DNA from: UBA1413 sp964472165
GTDB lineage: Bacteria > Bacteroidota > Bacteroidia > Bacteroidales > Prolixibacteraceae
Assembly: GCA_964472165.1 (NCBI GenBank)
Contig: CAYYJE010000029.1
Coordinates: forward strand, 1-31,038
Reading direction: 5' to 3'
DNA length: 31,038 bases
Shown here in pieces: positions 7,354 to 15,390 of this stretch. The notes under the pieces were generated by a model. The model did no database searches and was not told the DNA's origin. It saw nothing but the letters and a program-made list of their open reading frames with translations. A program made the translations under genes and the position numbers. How positions within the stretch are numbered: position 1 is the first letter of the stretch; every line of letters starts with the position of its first letter.

Positions 7354-7914
7354 TCACTGAATTATCCTTCCCGGGTTTTTTTTGACAAAATCATTCCAGT
7401 TGTGATAGGCTTTCTTCCCTGTCATCTTTGACTGCTGGAGAAAATGGCAGATTGCCACTGCTACTGCATCTGTGGCATCCAGCTCTTTGGGAAGGTCAGT
7501 CAGGTGAAAAACATTCTGCAGGAAATAGGCAACCTGCTCTTTGCTGGCTCTTCCCATACCCGTAATGGACTGTTTGACCAGCAATGGAGCATATTCAAAG
7601 ACCGGGATCGAATGGAAGAGGCCTGCGGCCATGATCACCCCCTGGGCTCTGCCAAGTTTCAGCATGGATTGGACATTTTTGCCATAAAAGGGAGCTTCCA
7701 GCGCCATGATATCCGGCTGGAATTCTTTAATCAGCGACAACGCCCTCTCATGAAGATATTTGAGCCGTTGGTAGTGGTCGTCAAATTTTCCCGGACGCAT
7801 GACGCCCAATTGCAGAATAGCCGGTTTTTTCGCCGTTACCTCTACCAGTCCGTATCCGGTTACATTGGTGCCAGGGTCAATTCCGAGAATCCGGTATGAA
7901 TCTTTTTGTGTCAT
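7354..7914 (-). CDS. ruvC: Crossover junction endodeoxyribonuclease RuvC
   Basis: Dimeric Mg-dependent nuclease that cuts Holliday junctions symmetrically after RuvAB branch migration. All four acidic catalytic residues are present in the RNase-H fold: D13 (ILGIDPGTNVTGYG), E73 (ALEAPFYGKN), D146 and D149 (LDATDAVAVAICH). The length of 186 is normal. It is the last gene of a leftward operon and overlaps the upstream transporter gene by 4 nt (ATGA), implying translational coupling. ruvA and ruvB are not nearby. Its C-terminal lysine-rich extension (KKAYHNWNDFVKKNPGRIIQ) is common in Bacteroidota RuvC. Confidence 0.97.
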   Translation of the reverse strand: MTQKDSYRILGIDPGTNVTGYGLVEVTAKKPAILQLGVMRPGKFDDHYQRLKYLHERALSLIKEFQPDIMALEAPFYGKNVQSMLKLGRAQGVIMAAGLFHSIPVFEYAPLLVKQSITGMGRASKEQVAYFLQNVFHLTDLPKELDATDAVAVAICHFLQQSKMTGKKAYHNWNDFVKKNPGRIIQ

Positions 7915-8789
7915 CTGTGTAATTGCTGGACCAGGATTCCTGAGACAATAAGCACCAACCCGATCAGTGTGGTGCCATGGATCTCTTCACCCAGTACGTT
8001 GGAAATGATGAGGAGAGAAATAAAAGGAGTTACAAATACCAGGCTTCCTGTTACCGCGTTGTTGGAGCTGAGTTGCATGGCCTTCATCCAGATAAGGTAG
8101 GTGATTCCCACCTCAAAAAGGCCGGTATAGAGAGCAGCAAGCAGTGGTTTCCCTGACGGAAAGCTGAAATCCGAAAACAGAGCCAGGAACCCCAGCAGGT
8201 ATAAAAATCCGAATAAAAAACTCATAAAGAGTTTGACGGCCTCCGGCCGGTGATCCTTCACGTTGAGAATCCAGTACAAAGCCCAGAAAAACGAACTCCC
8301 CAATGCCAGTAAAACCCCTGTCAGACTGGTATTCTTAAATCCGTCAAATCCACCCTGCGAGGAGAGTACCACGATCCCCGCAAAGCTGATGCCCATAGCG
8401 GCAAACTGCTTTACAGTGATCTTCTGTTTCAACAGCGGAACCGACAACAGGGCAAGTGTGAACGGCCAAATCATGTTGAGGGGTTGCGCCAGTTGGGCCG
8501 GTAACAACGAATAGGCCTTAAACAAGATCAGGTAATAGGCAAAGGGGTTCATCGCGCCTGCCAAAGCCGACCAGCACATTTCTCTGCCCGTCATCCGGAA
8601 TAGCTGACTGAACTGACCGTTGACAATCAGATACACCAGGAAAAAGAGGAGCGAGACCCCGGATGCGATGAAGATAAGTTGTCCGGGCTCCATTCCTCGA
8701 AGCGCAAGCTTAAAAGCTGTGGCCACTGTCGACCAGATCAGCACTGCTGCAAAAGCATACCCCAGGCTTTTTTTTGGATTTTTCCCCAT
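7911..8789 (-). CDS. EamA/DMT-family inner-membrane transporter
   Basis: 292-residue protein of the drug/metabolite transporter superfamily with two EamA repeats and about ten transmembrane helices. The first repeat opens with SLGYAFAAVLIWSTVATAFK, and the second near residue 155 with TGVLLALGSSFFWALYWILN; each contains the typical Gly-rich helix and W-aromatic signature. The C-terminus has the usual TPFISLLIISNVLGE segment. Members export or import amino acids, nucleotides or other small metabolites; the substrate cannot be assigned. It is sandwiched between the TPR-protein gene (12 nt gap) and ruvC (4-nt overlap), so it is cotranscribed with both, though no shared function is obvious. Confidence 0.88.
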   Translation of the reverse strand: MGKNPKKSLGYAFAAVLIWSTVATAFKLALRGMEPGQLIFIASGVSLLFFLVYLIVNGQFSQLFRMTGREMCWSALAGAMNPFAYYLILFKAYSLLPAQLAQPLNMIWPFTLALLSVPLLKQKITVKQFAAMGISFAGIVVLSSQGGFDGFKNTSLTGVLLALGSSFFWALYWILNVKDHRPEAVKLFMSFLFGFLYLLGFLALFSDFSFPSGKPLLAALYTGLFEVGITYLIWMKAMQLSSNNAVTGSLVFVTPFISLLIISNVLGEEIHGTTLIGLVLIVSGILVQQLHR

Positions 8790-8801
8790 CGGTTTTACAG
8801 G

Positions 8802-10664
8802 CTATAAGGTATCCTTTGGGTCAGAAATCTGAGGTTCCTGGCTGGCAGGATCTCCGGTAAGTTCCCGGTACCGTTGTCTGGCTGCGGCTACGTAAATGCT
8901 TCCCGGATAACTGAAGAGGATCTTCTTATAGGCCTCTGCAGCCTTTGCCTTGTCGTTCAACCGGAATTGCCTGATGTCTCCCAACAGAAACAGTGCATCG
9001 TCGGCCAGCAGACCTTCAGGGAATTCTGTCTCAATTCTTTCGAGAAGGGTAACTGCTTCACTGAAATTGCGGGTTCTTTCACCGATTCTGGCCTTTCGGA
9101 AAAGGATGTCGTCCACAAGTTCATGGTAGGGAAAACTGACTTCCAGCGTGTCGAGCAGGGATAGCGCCTCCCTTTCCTTGTTTCTGAAAAAGAGCAGGTC
9201 TGCCCGGGCAAAATAGTTCAACGGAACCTCTGTGGTATCCAGGTTGGAATTATTCCCTATAAAGAGGGCCAGTTCCATGGCATCGTTTGCGGTCAGCTTC
9301 GATGTACTGGCCTTGAGGACATCCAGTTGCGCCTTGGCCCAGCTGAAATTCCCCATAAAATAACCCAGTTTGGCTTTTTTGAATTTAACCTCATCGCTGA
9401 AGCTGCTGTTCCGGTTTGCATCAATGACCTGCGCATACAAAAGCATAGCCTCCCACGGGTCACCGGAATACACATACACATCGGCGAGCTCAGTTTTTAA
9501 TTCGCCCGACAGGTCAGGCCTTAGGAGCGGAATCCGCAGTCCTCGTCCGAGAATGGCGATGGCACTGTCAGGCTGATCCATGTAAAAAGCCATCAGGTGA
9601 GCATATTCCCTGACCAGCGGAATTGTCTTTATGTTGTATCCTAAAGTGGCAAGTCCCTCCCTGAAGCGGAGCGCCACACCAGTCCCCTTTTCCCGGTTTT
9701 CCGGTTCATTGTTCACAAAATGAAGATAATCTGCATGCAATTTGTTGGAGAAGGCAGGGACCCACGATGGACTCTCTTTTCCTTTGGCCAGCAAATAGGC
9801 GTAGGCGGAGGCAGCATCTTCATAACTCCGGTTATTCATGGCCATCTGAGCCAACGACAGGATTTGTCCCTCTTCCTGCCCGGTTCTGCGGTCAAGCGCT
9901 ACAGATTGCCTGAGGGCTGCTGAAAACTGTTTCTCCTGCATGAAAAACCAGATCAGCAGCCTGTTAAAGCTGGTAACTTCCGGCTCTGCCTGAATCCGTT
10001 TGAGCAGCGCATTCCTGAATTCCTCACTTAAATCATTCTCCACATCCATATATAGTGCGGAAGTCAGGTTGCTCTGGGCCACCGGCAAATTTTCACCTGA
10101 TTGTTTAACAAGATCAAGTAATTCTTCAATTAATCTGCTGTAATTACGCAGATAGAGATATATTTGTGACAGTTCACTGTGAAATTTCTCACCGGGAATT
10201 TTTTTCCGTCCTTCCAGGAATACCTGCTCGGCATATTCAAATTCACGCCATTGGGTGAAGGCTTGGGCTGTGACCATGAAACTGCTTTTGTTCTCCGGGA
10301 TTTCGCGGATGGCTTCCTCAAACTTTGCTTTGGCTTCCTCCGGTTTCCCGGCGCTTTTGAGAATATATCCGTAGTGAACCAGTAATTCCGGTTGGGGATT
10401 TCTGACTTTTCTGATCTCTTTTTTTACTTCACGCTCTGCTTCATCTGTCAATTTGAGTTCAAGAAGGCAATTCAGATAAAGCGTGAAATAGTAATTGTTC
10501 CCGGTTGTCGCATAAATTTCCCTGTAGAGTGGGGCGGCTTTGGTAAAGTCCCCTTCCGAATAATATTTGGAGGCCAGCTGGCTGGTGGTCTGATCCATCC
10601 GCACCTGGCTTACTGCGGTCAGGCAGAAAAAGGTAAATCCCAGGAGTAGTAGCTTTCTAGTCAT
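8802..10664 (-). CDS. Exported tetratricopeptide-repeat protein
   Basis: 620 residues with a signal peptide (MTRKLLLLGFTFFCLTAVSQ) and then TPR-type helical repeats. The first unit is clear (ASKYYSEGDFTKAAPLYREI). Others lie near AGKPEEAKAKFEEAIREIP, FSEAVTLLERIETEFPEGLLADDALFLLGD and LNDKAKAAEAYKKILFSYPGSIY. The last two resemble the BamD/YbgF type of TPR with the spaced FP-x-S/G motif. It presumably sits in the periplasm or at the outer-membrane inner face and scaffolds other proteins; no enzyme motif is seen. It is the first gene of the TPR-EamA-ruvC operon, with a perfect promoter box upstream. Confidence 0.85.
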   Translation of the reverse strand: MTRKLLLLGFTFFCLTAVSQVRMDQTTSQLASKYYSEGDFTKAAPLYREIYATTGNNYYFTLYLNCLLELKLTDEAEREVKKEIRKVRNPQPELLVHYGYILKSAGKPEEAKAKFEEAIREIPENKSSFMVTAQAFTQWREFEYAEQVFLEGRKKIPGEKFHSELSQIYLYLRNYSRLIEELLDLVKQSGENLPVAQSNLTSALYMDVENDLSEEFRNALLKRIQAEPEVTSFNRLLIWFFMQEKQFSAALRQSVALDRRTGQEEGQILSLAQMAMNNRSYEDAASAYAYLLAKGKESPSWVPAFSNKLHADYLHFVNNEPENREKGTGVALRFREGLATLGYNIKTIPLVREYAHLMAFYMDQPDSAIAILGRGLRIPLLRPDLSGELKTELADVYVYSGDPWEAMLLYAQVIDANRNSSFSDEVKFKKAKLGYFMGNFSWAKAQLDVLKASTSKLTANDAMELALFIGNNSNLDTTEVPLNYFARADLLFFRNKEREALSLLDTLEVSFPYHELVDDILFRKARIGERTRNFSEAVTLLERIETEFPEGLLADDALFLLGDIRQFRLNDKAKAAEAYKKILFSYPGSIYVAAARQRYRELTGDPASQEPQISDPKDTL

Positions 10665-10689
10665 TTATTGTATGGCAATGGCTTTTCTG

Positions 10690-10697
10690 CAAAAATA
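10690..10697 (-). promoter_or_regulatory. Bacteroidota -7 promoter box for the TPR-EamA-ruvC operon
   Basis: Reads TATTTTTG on the minus strand, a full TAnnTTTG match, 25 nt upstream of the TPR-protein ATG. It is divergent from the lipA box about 130 bp away. Confidence 0.6.
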
Positions 10698-10820
10698 GCA
10701 CGTTCGGTGAAGGTAAAGTCATTATGGGGTGATTATTTACTGAAAGGGAGAGTTTTCCTGTTTTTGTGCCTTTAACAGTCGAAAAGGCGTCACCCGGCAA
10801 CAGCTCACGGTAAGAAACAC

Positions 10821-10828
10821 TATTTTTG
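10821..10828 (+). promoter_or_regulatory. Bacteroidota -7 promoter box for lipA-umuD
   Basis: TATTTTTG, a full TAnnTTTG match, 16 nt before the lipA ATG. No SOS (LexA) operator is evident around it, which bears on the umuD gene downstream. Confidence 0.6.
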
Positions 10829-10844
10829 CAGTAAAAGCGTAAGT

Positions 10845-11711
10845 ATGTCCCATGAATTGAAAGACAGGTCCCGTTTGCCACGATGGATGAAGATGAAAAT
10901 GCCCAGTGGAGAAAGTTATTCCAGGATTAAAAATCTGGTTGAAAAACACACTCTCCACACCATTTGTTCCAGCGGAAACTGTCCCAACATCGGAGAGTGC
11001 TGGAACCGGGGAACAGCCACATTCATGATCCTGGGAAACACCTGCACGCGAAGTTGCAAATTTTGTGCAGTGGCAACGGGTAAACCGTTTCCTCCAGATG
11101 AGCTGGAACCCGGAAAGCTGGCAGAATCTATACGTATTATGGGGTTAAACCATTGTGTGATCACGTCGGTCGACCGGGATGATCTGCCCGATCAGGGATC
11201 AGGGATATGGGCACGCACGATCAGGGAAGTGAAAAGCGTAAATCCGCACATCAGGATGGAAGTGCTGATTCCTGATTTCAGGGGCGACACCAATCTGGTG
11301 CAGCAGGTGATCGATGCGGGTCCCGACGTGGTCTCCCATAACCTTGAAACTGTGGAACGGCTTACCCCGGCCATCCGTTCAGTGGCGCAATACCGGCGAA
11401 GCCTGGAGGTGGTGAGGTATATTTCGGCTTCAGGGGGTATTGCCAAGTCCGGAATTATGCTGGGCCTTGGAGAAACCAGGGAAGAGGTCTTGCAAACCAT
11501 GGATGATTTGCTGGAGGCAGGATGCAAAGTACTGACGATCGGTCAATATCTGGCACCTACGAAGGCGCATCTTCCTGTTGCGGAATATTTTACACCTGGC
11601 TTTTTTGATGAACTCAGGCGTGAAGGACTTCGCAAAGGTTTCCGGTTTGTCGAGAGCAGTCCGCTGGTCCGTTCTTCATACCGGGCAGAAGAACATGTCA
11701 ATGCCGGATGA
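10845..11711 (+). CDS. lipA: Lipoyl synthase
   Basis: Radical SAM enzyme that inserts two sulfurs into the octanoyl chain on E2/GcvH lipoyl domains. The auxiliary cluster motif CX4CX5C is present at C41, C46 and C52 (CSSGNCPNIGEC). The radical SAM motif CX3CX2C is at C67, C71 and C74 (CTRSCKFC). The C-terminal RSSY serine ligand motif occurs in SSPLVRSSYRAEEH. The length of 288 is standard. It is transcribed from its own box and overlaps umuD by 4 nt (ATGA). lipB and lipoylated enzymes are not in the window. Confidence 0.97.
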   Translation: MSHELKDRSRLPRWMKMKMPSGESYSRIKNLVEKHTLHTICSSGNCPNIGECWNRGTATFMILGNTCTRSCKFCAVATGKPFPPDELEPGKLAESIRIMGLNHCVITSVDRDDLPDQGSGIWARTIREVKSVNPHIRMEVLIPDFRGDTNLVQQVIDAGPDVVSHNLETVERLTPAIRSVAQYRRSLEVVRYISASGGIAKSGIMLGLGETREEVLQTMDDLLEAGCKVLTIGQYLAPTKAHLPVAEYFTPGFFDELRREGLRKGFRFVESSPLVRSSYRAEEHVNAG

Positions 11712-12151
11712 TGAAAGCGGAAAAGGGTACACCCGACAATTTAAAACCTGAACCTGCCGGAACAGGGGAGGGGATCCCCATGGCAGTTGCCGGCATTTCG
11801 GCCGGATTCCCTTCTCCTGCTGACGATTACCTGGAGGCGGGAATCGATTTGAACCGTGAATTGATCCGGAATCCCTCCTCTACTTTTTTCGGGAGGGTGA
11901 GAGGGCTATCCATGATCGATGCAGGAATTAATGAGGGCGATGTACTGGTGATCGACAAATCACTGGAGCCCCGTAATGGTTCTGTGGCCGTTTGTTTCCT
12001 GGATGGAGGTTTTACGGTCAAACGACTGAGGGTTGAGAAAGATGCTGTTTTTCTGTTGCCCGAAAATGACGCCTATGAGCCGGTGAAGATAGCTCCCGGA
12101 AACGACTTTGAGGTGTGGGGAATTGTCACTTACGTGATCAAAAAGATGTAA
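11708..12151 (+). CDS. umuD: UmuD-like S24 self-cleaving peptidase, no umuC neighbour
   Basis: LexA/UmuD-fold protein of 147 residues. In SOS mutagenesis UmuD cleaves itself on RecA filaments and the product UmuD' joins UmuC as polymerase V. The scissile Ala-Gly is visible at A32-G33 in ISAGFPSPADDYLE, aligned with the Cys-Gly cut of E. coli UmuD. The catalytic dyad is S68 (GLSMIDAG) and K105 (FTVKRLR), with the usual 37-residue spacing. The conserved DLNRELIRNPSSTFF block follows the cut site. The N-terminal arm (MMKAEKGTPDNLKPEPAG) is Pro/Glu-rich and unusual. The start overlaps the lipA stop; a second ATG is adjacent at 11711. The next gene is an outer-membrane barrel, so there is no cognate umuC here. 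Confidence 0.88.
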   Translation: MMKAEKGTPDNLKPEPAGTGEGIPMAVAGISAGFPSPADDYLEAGIDLNRELIRNPSSTFFGRVRGLSMIDAGINEGDVLVIDKSLEPRNGSVAVCFLDGGFTVKRLRVEKDAVFLLPENDAYEPVKIAPGNDFEVWGIVTYVIKKM

Positions 12152-12193
12152 GATTTTAAATGTGGCTGGCATAATAGTTGATAGGGTTAAAAT

Positions 12194-12217
12194 AAAAACG
12201 TAAGTTCTTCCGTTTTT
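12194..12217 (+). terminator. Weak A/T-rich hairpin after umuD
   Basis: A 7-bp perfect inverted repeat (12194-12200 with 12211-12217) with a 10-nt loop; the right arm ends in five T. Only two G-C pairs support it, so termination would be inefficient. It lies between umuD and the barrel gene. Confidence 0.3.
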
Positions 12218-12243
12218 CTGATACCAATTAAAAAGTCAAAGCC

Positions 12244-12831
12244 ATGAAAAAGTTATTGATACTCACCGCAATTTTACTGGGAACTACAGGTTTGTTTGCC
12301 CAGCCATGTTTTGACCTGGGTGTAAAAGCCGGCTTTACCTCCTCTGAACTTAAACCGGTAAGAGATTGGAACAATACTTCCAATACACTGAGTTATCATG
12401 TGGGGGCTTTCTCCCGGATTGGCTGGGGCCGCCTTTTCCTCCAGCCGGAAGCGTATTTCAATTCAAGGGGAGGTGAACTTGAATTTGAAGAAAATCCCGC
12501 AAGTGCATTTAAGAATTTCGACTTTTCCACCTTGGATGTTCCTGTGCTGGCTGGAGTGAAGCTTGTCAAAGGCGACTTTATCAACGTCAGGGCGATGGGA
12601 GGTCCGGTGCTGGGCTTTATCACCTCGGGAGAGGTAGAACCTCGTCCGGAACCTACTGCCGACTATTTCAGGGATCACTTTTACGGATGGCAGTATGGAG
12701 TGGGAGTGGACCTCTGGTTTCTGACCCTGGATGCCAGGATCGAAAATACCCGCAACAACGTGTACCAGTCAAGTGACATCAGCACCCGTAACAAAGTGTT
12801 CATGATCACTGCCGGTATCAAAATTTTCTGA
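12244..12831 (+). CDS. Small outer-membrane beta-barrel protein (PorT-like family)
   Basis: 195 residues. The signal peptide MKKLLILTAILLGTTGLFAQ ends at an AQ cleavage site. Alternating hydrophobic strands then follow, typical of the Bacteroidota outer-membrane beta-barrel domain: FDLGVKAGFTSSELKP, RLFLQPEAYFNSRGGELEFE, FSTLDVPVLAGVKLVKG, GWQYGVGVDLWFLTLDARIE, and a last strand MITAGIKIF with terminal Phe, the usual signal for barrel assembly. Probably an eight-strand barrel; no specific function can be given. It is convergent with nspC, with 5 nt between stops. Its own promoter is not evident. Confidence 0.85.
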   Translation: MKKLLILTAILLGTTGLFAQPCFDLGVKAGFTSSELKPVRDWNNTSNTLSYHVGAFSRIGWGRLFLQPEAYFNSRGGELEFEENPASAFKNFDFSTLDVPVLAGVKLVKGDFINVRAMGGPVLGFITSGEVEPRPEPTADYFRDHFYGWQYGVGVDLWFLTLDARIENTRNNVYQSSDISTRNKVFMITAGIKIF

Positions 12832-12836
12832 TCCTG

Positions 12837-12848
12837 TCAGGAAAGTTT
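12837..12848. repeat. 12-nt direct repeat, copy at the nspC 3' end
   Basis: TCAGGAAAGTTT, identical to 13980-13991. Each copy encodes, on the minus strand, the last codons and stop of its gene (both proteins end KLS), so the copies bracket the nspC reading frame exactly. Confidence 0.6.
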
Positions 12849-13979
12849 GCCCTTATAGTCGGAATAGCCGAATTCCCTTACCAGTTCAAAATTCCCGTCA
12901 CTATGTAAGATGCCGATTGACGGATGTTTTACCCCGTTGAAAAAGTTAGTTTTCACCATGGTATAGTGGATCATGTCTTCAAAAATGATCCGGTCTCCGG
13001 GTTTCAGTTCCTGGTCGAACGACCAGATACCCACGAAATCACCACTCAGGCAGCTGTTCCCTCCCATCCGGTAAGTCGGCTTTCCCGCCACCGGGTCGAA
13101 ATATGAACCTGTAATCCGGGGCTTATAGGGCATTTCGAGGCAATCGGGCATGTGGGCGGCAAAGGATACATTGAGCATGGCAGTTTTGATCCCTTTGTTC
13201 TCTACCACGTCCAGCACATCGGAGATCAGTACGCCCGTTTCCCAGGCAAAGGCTGATCCCGGTTCCAGGATTATGTGAACCGGCCAGCGTTTTTTGAATT
13301 CCCTCAGCAGTCTGATCAGTTTATCCAACTCATAGCCTTTGCGGGTCATCAGGTGACCGCCTCCCATGTTGATCCATTTTACCTGGGATATGTATTTCCC
13401 GAAACGGCTTTCAAAGGCTTCCAGGGTTTTTTCCAGGTCCGATGCACCTGATTCGCAGAGGGTGTGGAAGTGAAGACCTTCCACTTCTGAAGGAAGAATC
13501 TCAGGAAGGGCTCCGGCCAGAATTCCCAGTCGTGATCCGGGTGAGCAAGCATTGTAAATCAGGGGTTCCACCTCCGAAAACTCGGGATTCACCCGCAGTC
13601 CGACTGATATCTGTCCGGGATAGTGGTTTACCTGCGCAATAAAAGTATCGAACTGGGCCATCGAATTGAAGACGATATGGCTGCTGTAACCCAGAATTTC
13701 CATAAATTCGGAAGGATGGTAAGCGGGACAATAGGTATGAGCCCTGACCTTCATCTCTTCGTAACAAAGGCGGGCCTCATGAAGTGAACTGGCGGAAGCA
13801 CCGCTGACAAACTCCCGCAAGATGGGGAAAACACTCCACATTGAAAATCCTTTGAATGCGGGGATGATCTCCACTCCAGCCTCATTTTTTACCCTTTCGA
13901 TCAACTTCAGGTTTTCCCGGAGTTTGTGCGCTTCAATAACAAAACAGGGAGAAGGAAGATCCTTGTACCGGTCGCTCAT
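12837..13979 (-). CDS. nspC: Carboxynorspermidine/carboxyspermidine decarboxylase
   Basis: PLP-dependent fold type III decarboxylase that makes spermidine or norspermidine from the carboxy precursor, the last step of the aspartate-semialdehyde polyamine route. The 380-residue protein shows SPCFVIEAHKLRENLK near the start, the PLP lysine K43 in IIPAFKGFSMW, GLHFHTLCESGASDLE, WINMGGGHLMT, EPGSAFAWETG and the active-site Cys region GGNSCLSGDFVG. The start codon abuts the dapA stop, so the two are translationally coupled. The partner carboxyspermidine dehydrogenase is not in the window. Both DapA and that dehydrogenase pathway draw on aspartate semialdehyde. Misassignment as a LysA is unlikely given the NspC-specific motifs and the real lysA at 1056. 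Confidence 0.9.
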   Translation of the reverse strand: MSDRYKDLPSPCFVIEAHKLRENLKLIERVKNEAGVEIIPAFKGFSMWSVFPILREFVSGASASSLHEARLCYEEMKVRAHTYCPAYHPSEFMEILGYSSHIVFNSMAQFDTFIAQVNHYPGQISVGLRVNPEFSEVEPLIYNACSPGSRLGILAGALPEILPSEVEGLHFHTLCESGASDLEKTLEAFESRFGKYISQVKWINMGGGHLMTRKGYELDKLIRLLREFKKRWPVHIILEPGSAFAWETGVLISDVLDVVENKGIKTAMLNVSFAAHMPDCLEMPYKPRITGSYFDPVAGKPTYRMGGNSCLSGDFVGIWSFDQELKPGDRIIFEDMIHYTMVKTNFFNGVKHPSIGILHSDGNFELVREFGYSDYKGKLS

Positions 13980-13991
13980 TCAGGAAAGTTT
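13980..13991. repeat. 12-nt direct repeat, copy at the dapA 3' end
   Basis: Second copy of TCAGGAAAGTTT, covering the dapA stop codon and last codons. The spacing between copies equals the nspC coding length (1143 bp). Confidence 0.6.
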
Positions 13992-14864
13992 TTGCAGTTC
14001 AGCCTCAATCTTCCGGGAAGTGGTCTCATTGGCAGGGACCAGCGGCAAGCGGAGAATATTCCGGCACACCCCGAGGTAGTTAAGCATCGTTTTCACTCCG
14101 GCAGGATTGCCGTCATCAAACTGAAGTCTGAAAAGTTCGATCAGCTCGAAGTGAACTTTCCGGGCTTCCTCGTACTTCCCGGCAAGAGCAAGGTGGATCA
14201 GTGCGCTCAACTTATGTGGCAGCGCATTGGCAATTACGGAGATGATCCCTTCCCCTCCAATGGAAATAATGGGCAATGCCAGTACATCGTCACCCGAGAT
14301 CAATTTGAAATGTGTGGGGGTATATTTGACGATCCGGGTAATCTGTGACAAAATTCCTGAAGCTTCCTTCACAGCCACCACTTTGTCACTGTATTCCGCA
14401 AGCCTGATCACAGTCTCGGCTTCCATGTTTACGCCGGTACGGGTGGGCACATTGTAAAGGATCAAGGGCAGCGGGCTGTGATCGGCCATTTCTTTAAAAT
14501 GGCTGAACAGCCCTTCCTGATTGGGTTTGTTGTAAAACGGGGTCACCATTAGCAATCCACTGATGCCATCCGGATTGAGCTTTTCGAGATTCTTGAGCAA
14601 TGCACGGGTATTGTTCCCTCCCATCCCCACGATCAGAGGTACGCGGCCCCTGATTTTTTCCTTCATGAAAGCCACAATCTCAAGCTTTTCTTCCTCGCAA
14701 AGCGCAGGTGTTTCGGCGGTGGTCCCCAGTGCAACCAGAAAATCCATTCCTCCGGAAATCTGGTTTTCCACCAAGTTACCCAATGCATCAAAATCAACAT
14801 CGGAATTCTCCCTGAAGGGGGTGACCAGTGCCACTCCGGCTCCTGTAAAATCAAATTTTGTCAT
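13980..14864 (-). CDS. dapA: 4-hydroxy-tetrahydrodipicolinate synthase
   Basis: Class I aldolase-type TIM barrel condensing pyruvate with aspartate semialdehyde, the committed step to DAP and lysine. The 294 residues are standard. The Schiff-base lysine K166 lies in VAVKEASG, the proton-relay Tyr Y137 in LILYNVPTRTG, and the Thr pair in ALGTTAETPAL (about T48 and T49). GMGGNNT and MVTPFYNKPNQEGL are also typical. It overlaps the upstream DUF6913-like gene by 4 nt and its stop touches the nspC start. Its product feeds DapL, whose gene lies about 13 kb away in this window; dapB is not present here. Confidence 0.97.
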   Translation of the reverse strand: MTKFDFTGAGVALVTPFRENSDVDFDALGNLVENQISGGMDFLVALGTTAETPALCEEEKLEIVAFMKEKIRGRVPLIVGMGGNNTRALLKNLEKLNPDGISGLLMVTPFYNKPNQEGLFSHFKEMADHSPLPLILYNVPTRTGVNMEAETVIRLAEYSDKVVAVKEASGILSQITRIVKYTPTHFKLISGDDVLALPIISIGGEGIISVIANALPHKLSALIHLALAGKYEEARKVHFELIELFRLQFDDGNPAGVKTMLNYLGVCRNILRLPLVPANETTSRKIEAELQKLS

Positions 14865-15364
14865 CTATGGGCAAATTTCTTTAAATAATGGATTATTTGT
14901 TCCGACAGAAAGAGTGAATCGGGTTGTTTGGACACATCGACTGATAAATCATAAAACCCCTTTTTCTCCTGGTCCCATCCGATTTTGAAGGAAGCGACGG
15001 ACAAGGCCGTGAGCACGTCAAGTGGAAAGCAGGGTGCAATCGTCACATTGATCAGCATGTCGAATTCTGTCAGGATAAATGTGTCTACATTGCCTCCTTG
15101 CGGGAAACCAAGCCAGTTTAAATCTTTTTTGGTGAGAAGGTGACTCCCTGGGGTGTCACTCTCCTCTGAATAGCAAAGGTGCCGGACGATCACCGATTTG
15201 AGCCTGAAATGTTCCTGTAGGTAATTGAAAGCTTTCTCGTCCTGACCGTTCCAGAGAATGACAATTTTCTTCACCTGGTCAAGAGGAATTATCCGGACGT
15301 TACGTTTGACTCCGGCTGCTTTTTTCAGAAGTAATCTGTGACTGTATTTCTGAAATAATTTCAT
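14861..15364 (-). CDS. DUF6913-like protein, function unknown
   Basis: 167-residue soluble protein, basic at the N-terminus (MKLFQKYSHRLLLKKAAGVK). The core reads like an alpha/beta domain: KIVILWNGQDEKAFNYLQEH, then a Trp-Leu-Gly-Phe turn, DTFILTEFDMLINVTIAPCF, LTALSVASFKIGWD, and a C-terminal helix IIHYLKKFAHR. No signal peptide and no catalytic motif that I recognise. From memory it resembles a Bacteroidota family of unknown function (DUF6913). It lies between ligA (26 nt gap) and dapA (4-nt overlap), which argues for cotranslation with dapA. A link to DAP synthesis is only inference. Confidence 0.7.
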   Translation of the reverse strand: MKLFQKYSHRLLLKKAAGVKRNVRIIPLDQVKKIVILWNGQDEKAFNYLQEHFRLKSVIVRHLCYSEESDTPGSHLLTKKDLNWLGFPQGGNVDTFILTEFDMLINVTIAPCFPLDVLTALSVASFKIGWDQEKKGFYDLSVDVSKQPDSLFLSEQIIHYLKKFAHR

Positions 15365-15390
15365 CAGCCGACAAAAATAATAAAAGATTG

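Noticed and set aside
7346..7360. TCAGTG/CACTGA hairpin at the ruvC stop as a terminator
   Set aside because: Only 6 bp with no T-run directly after it on either strand; the nearby T8 lies 13 nt away within ruvC.
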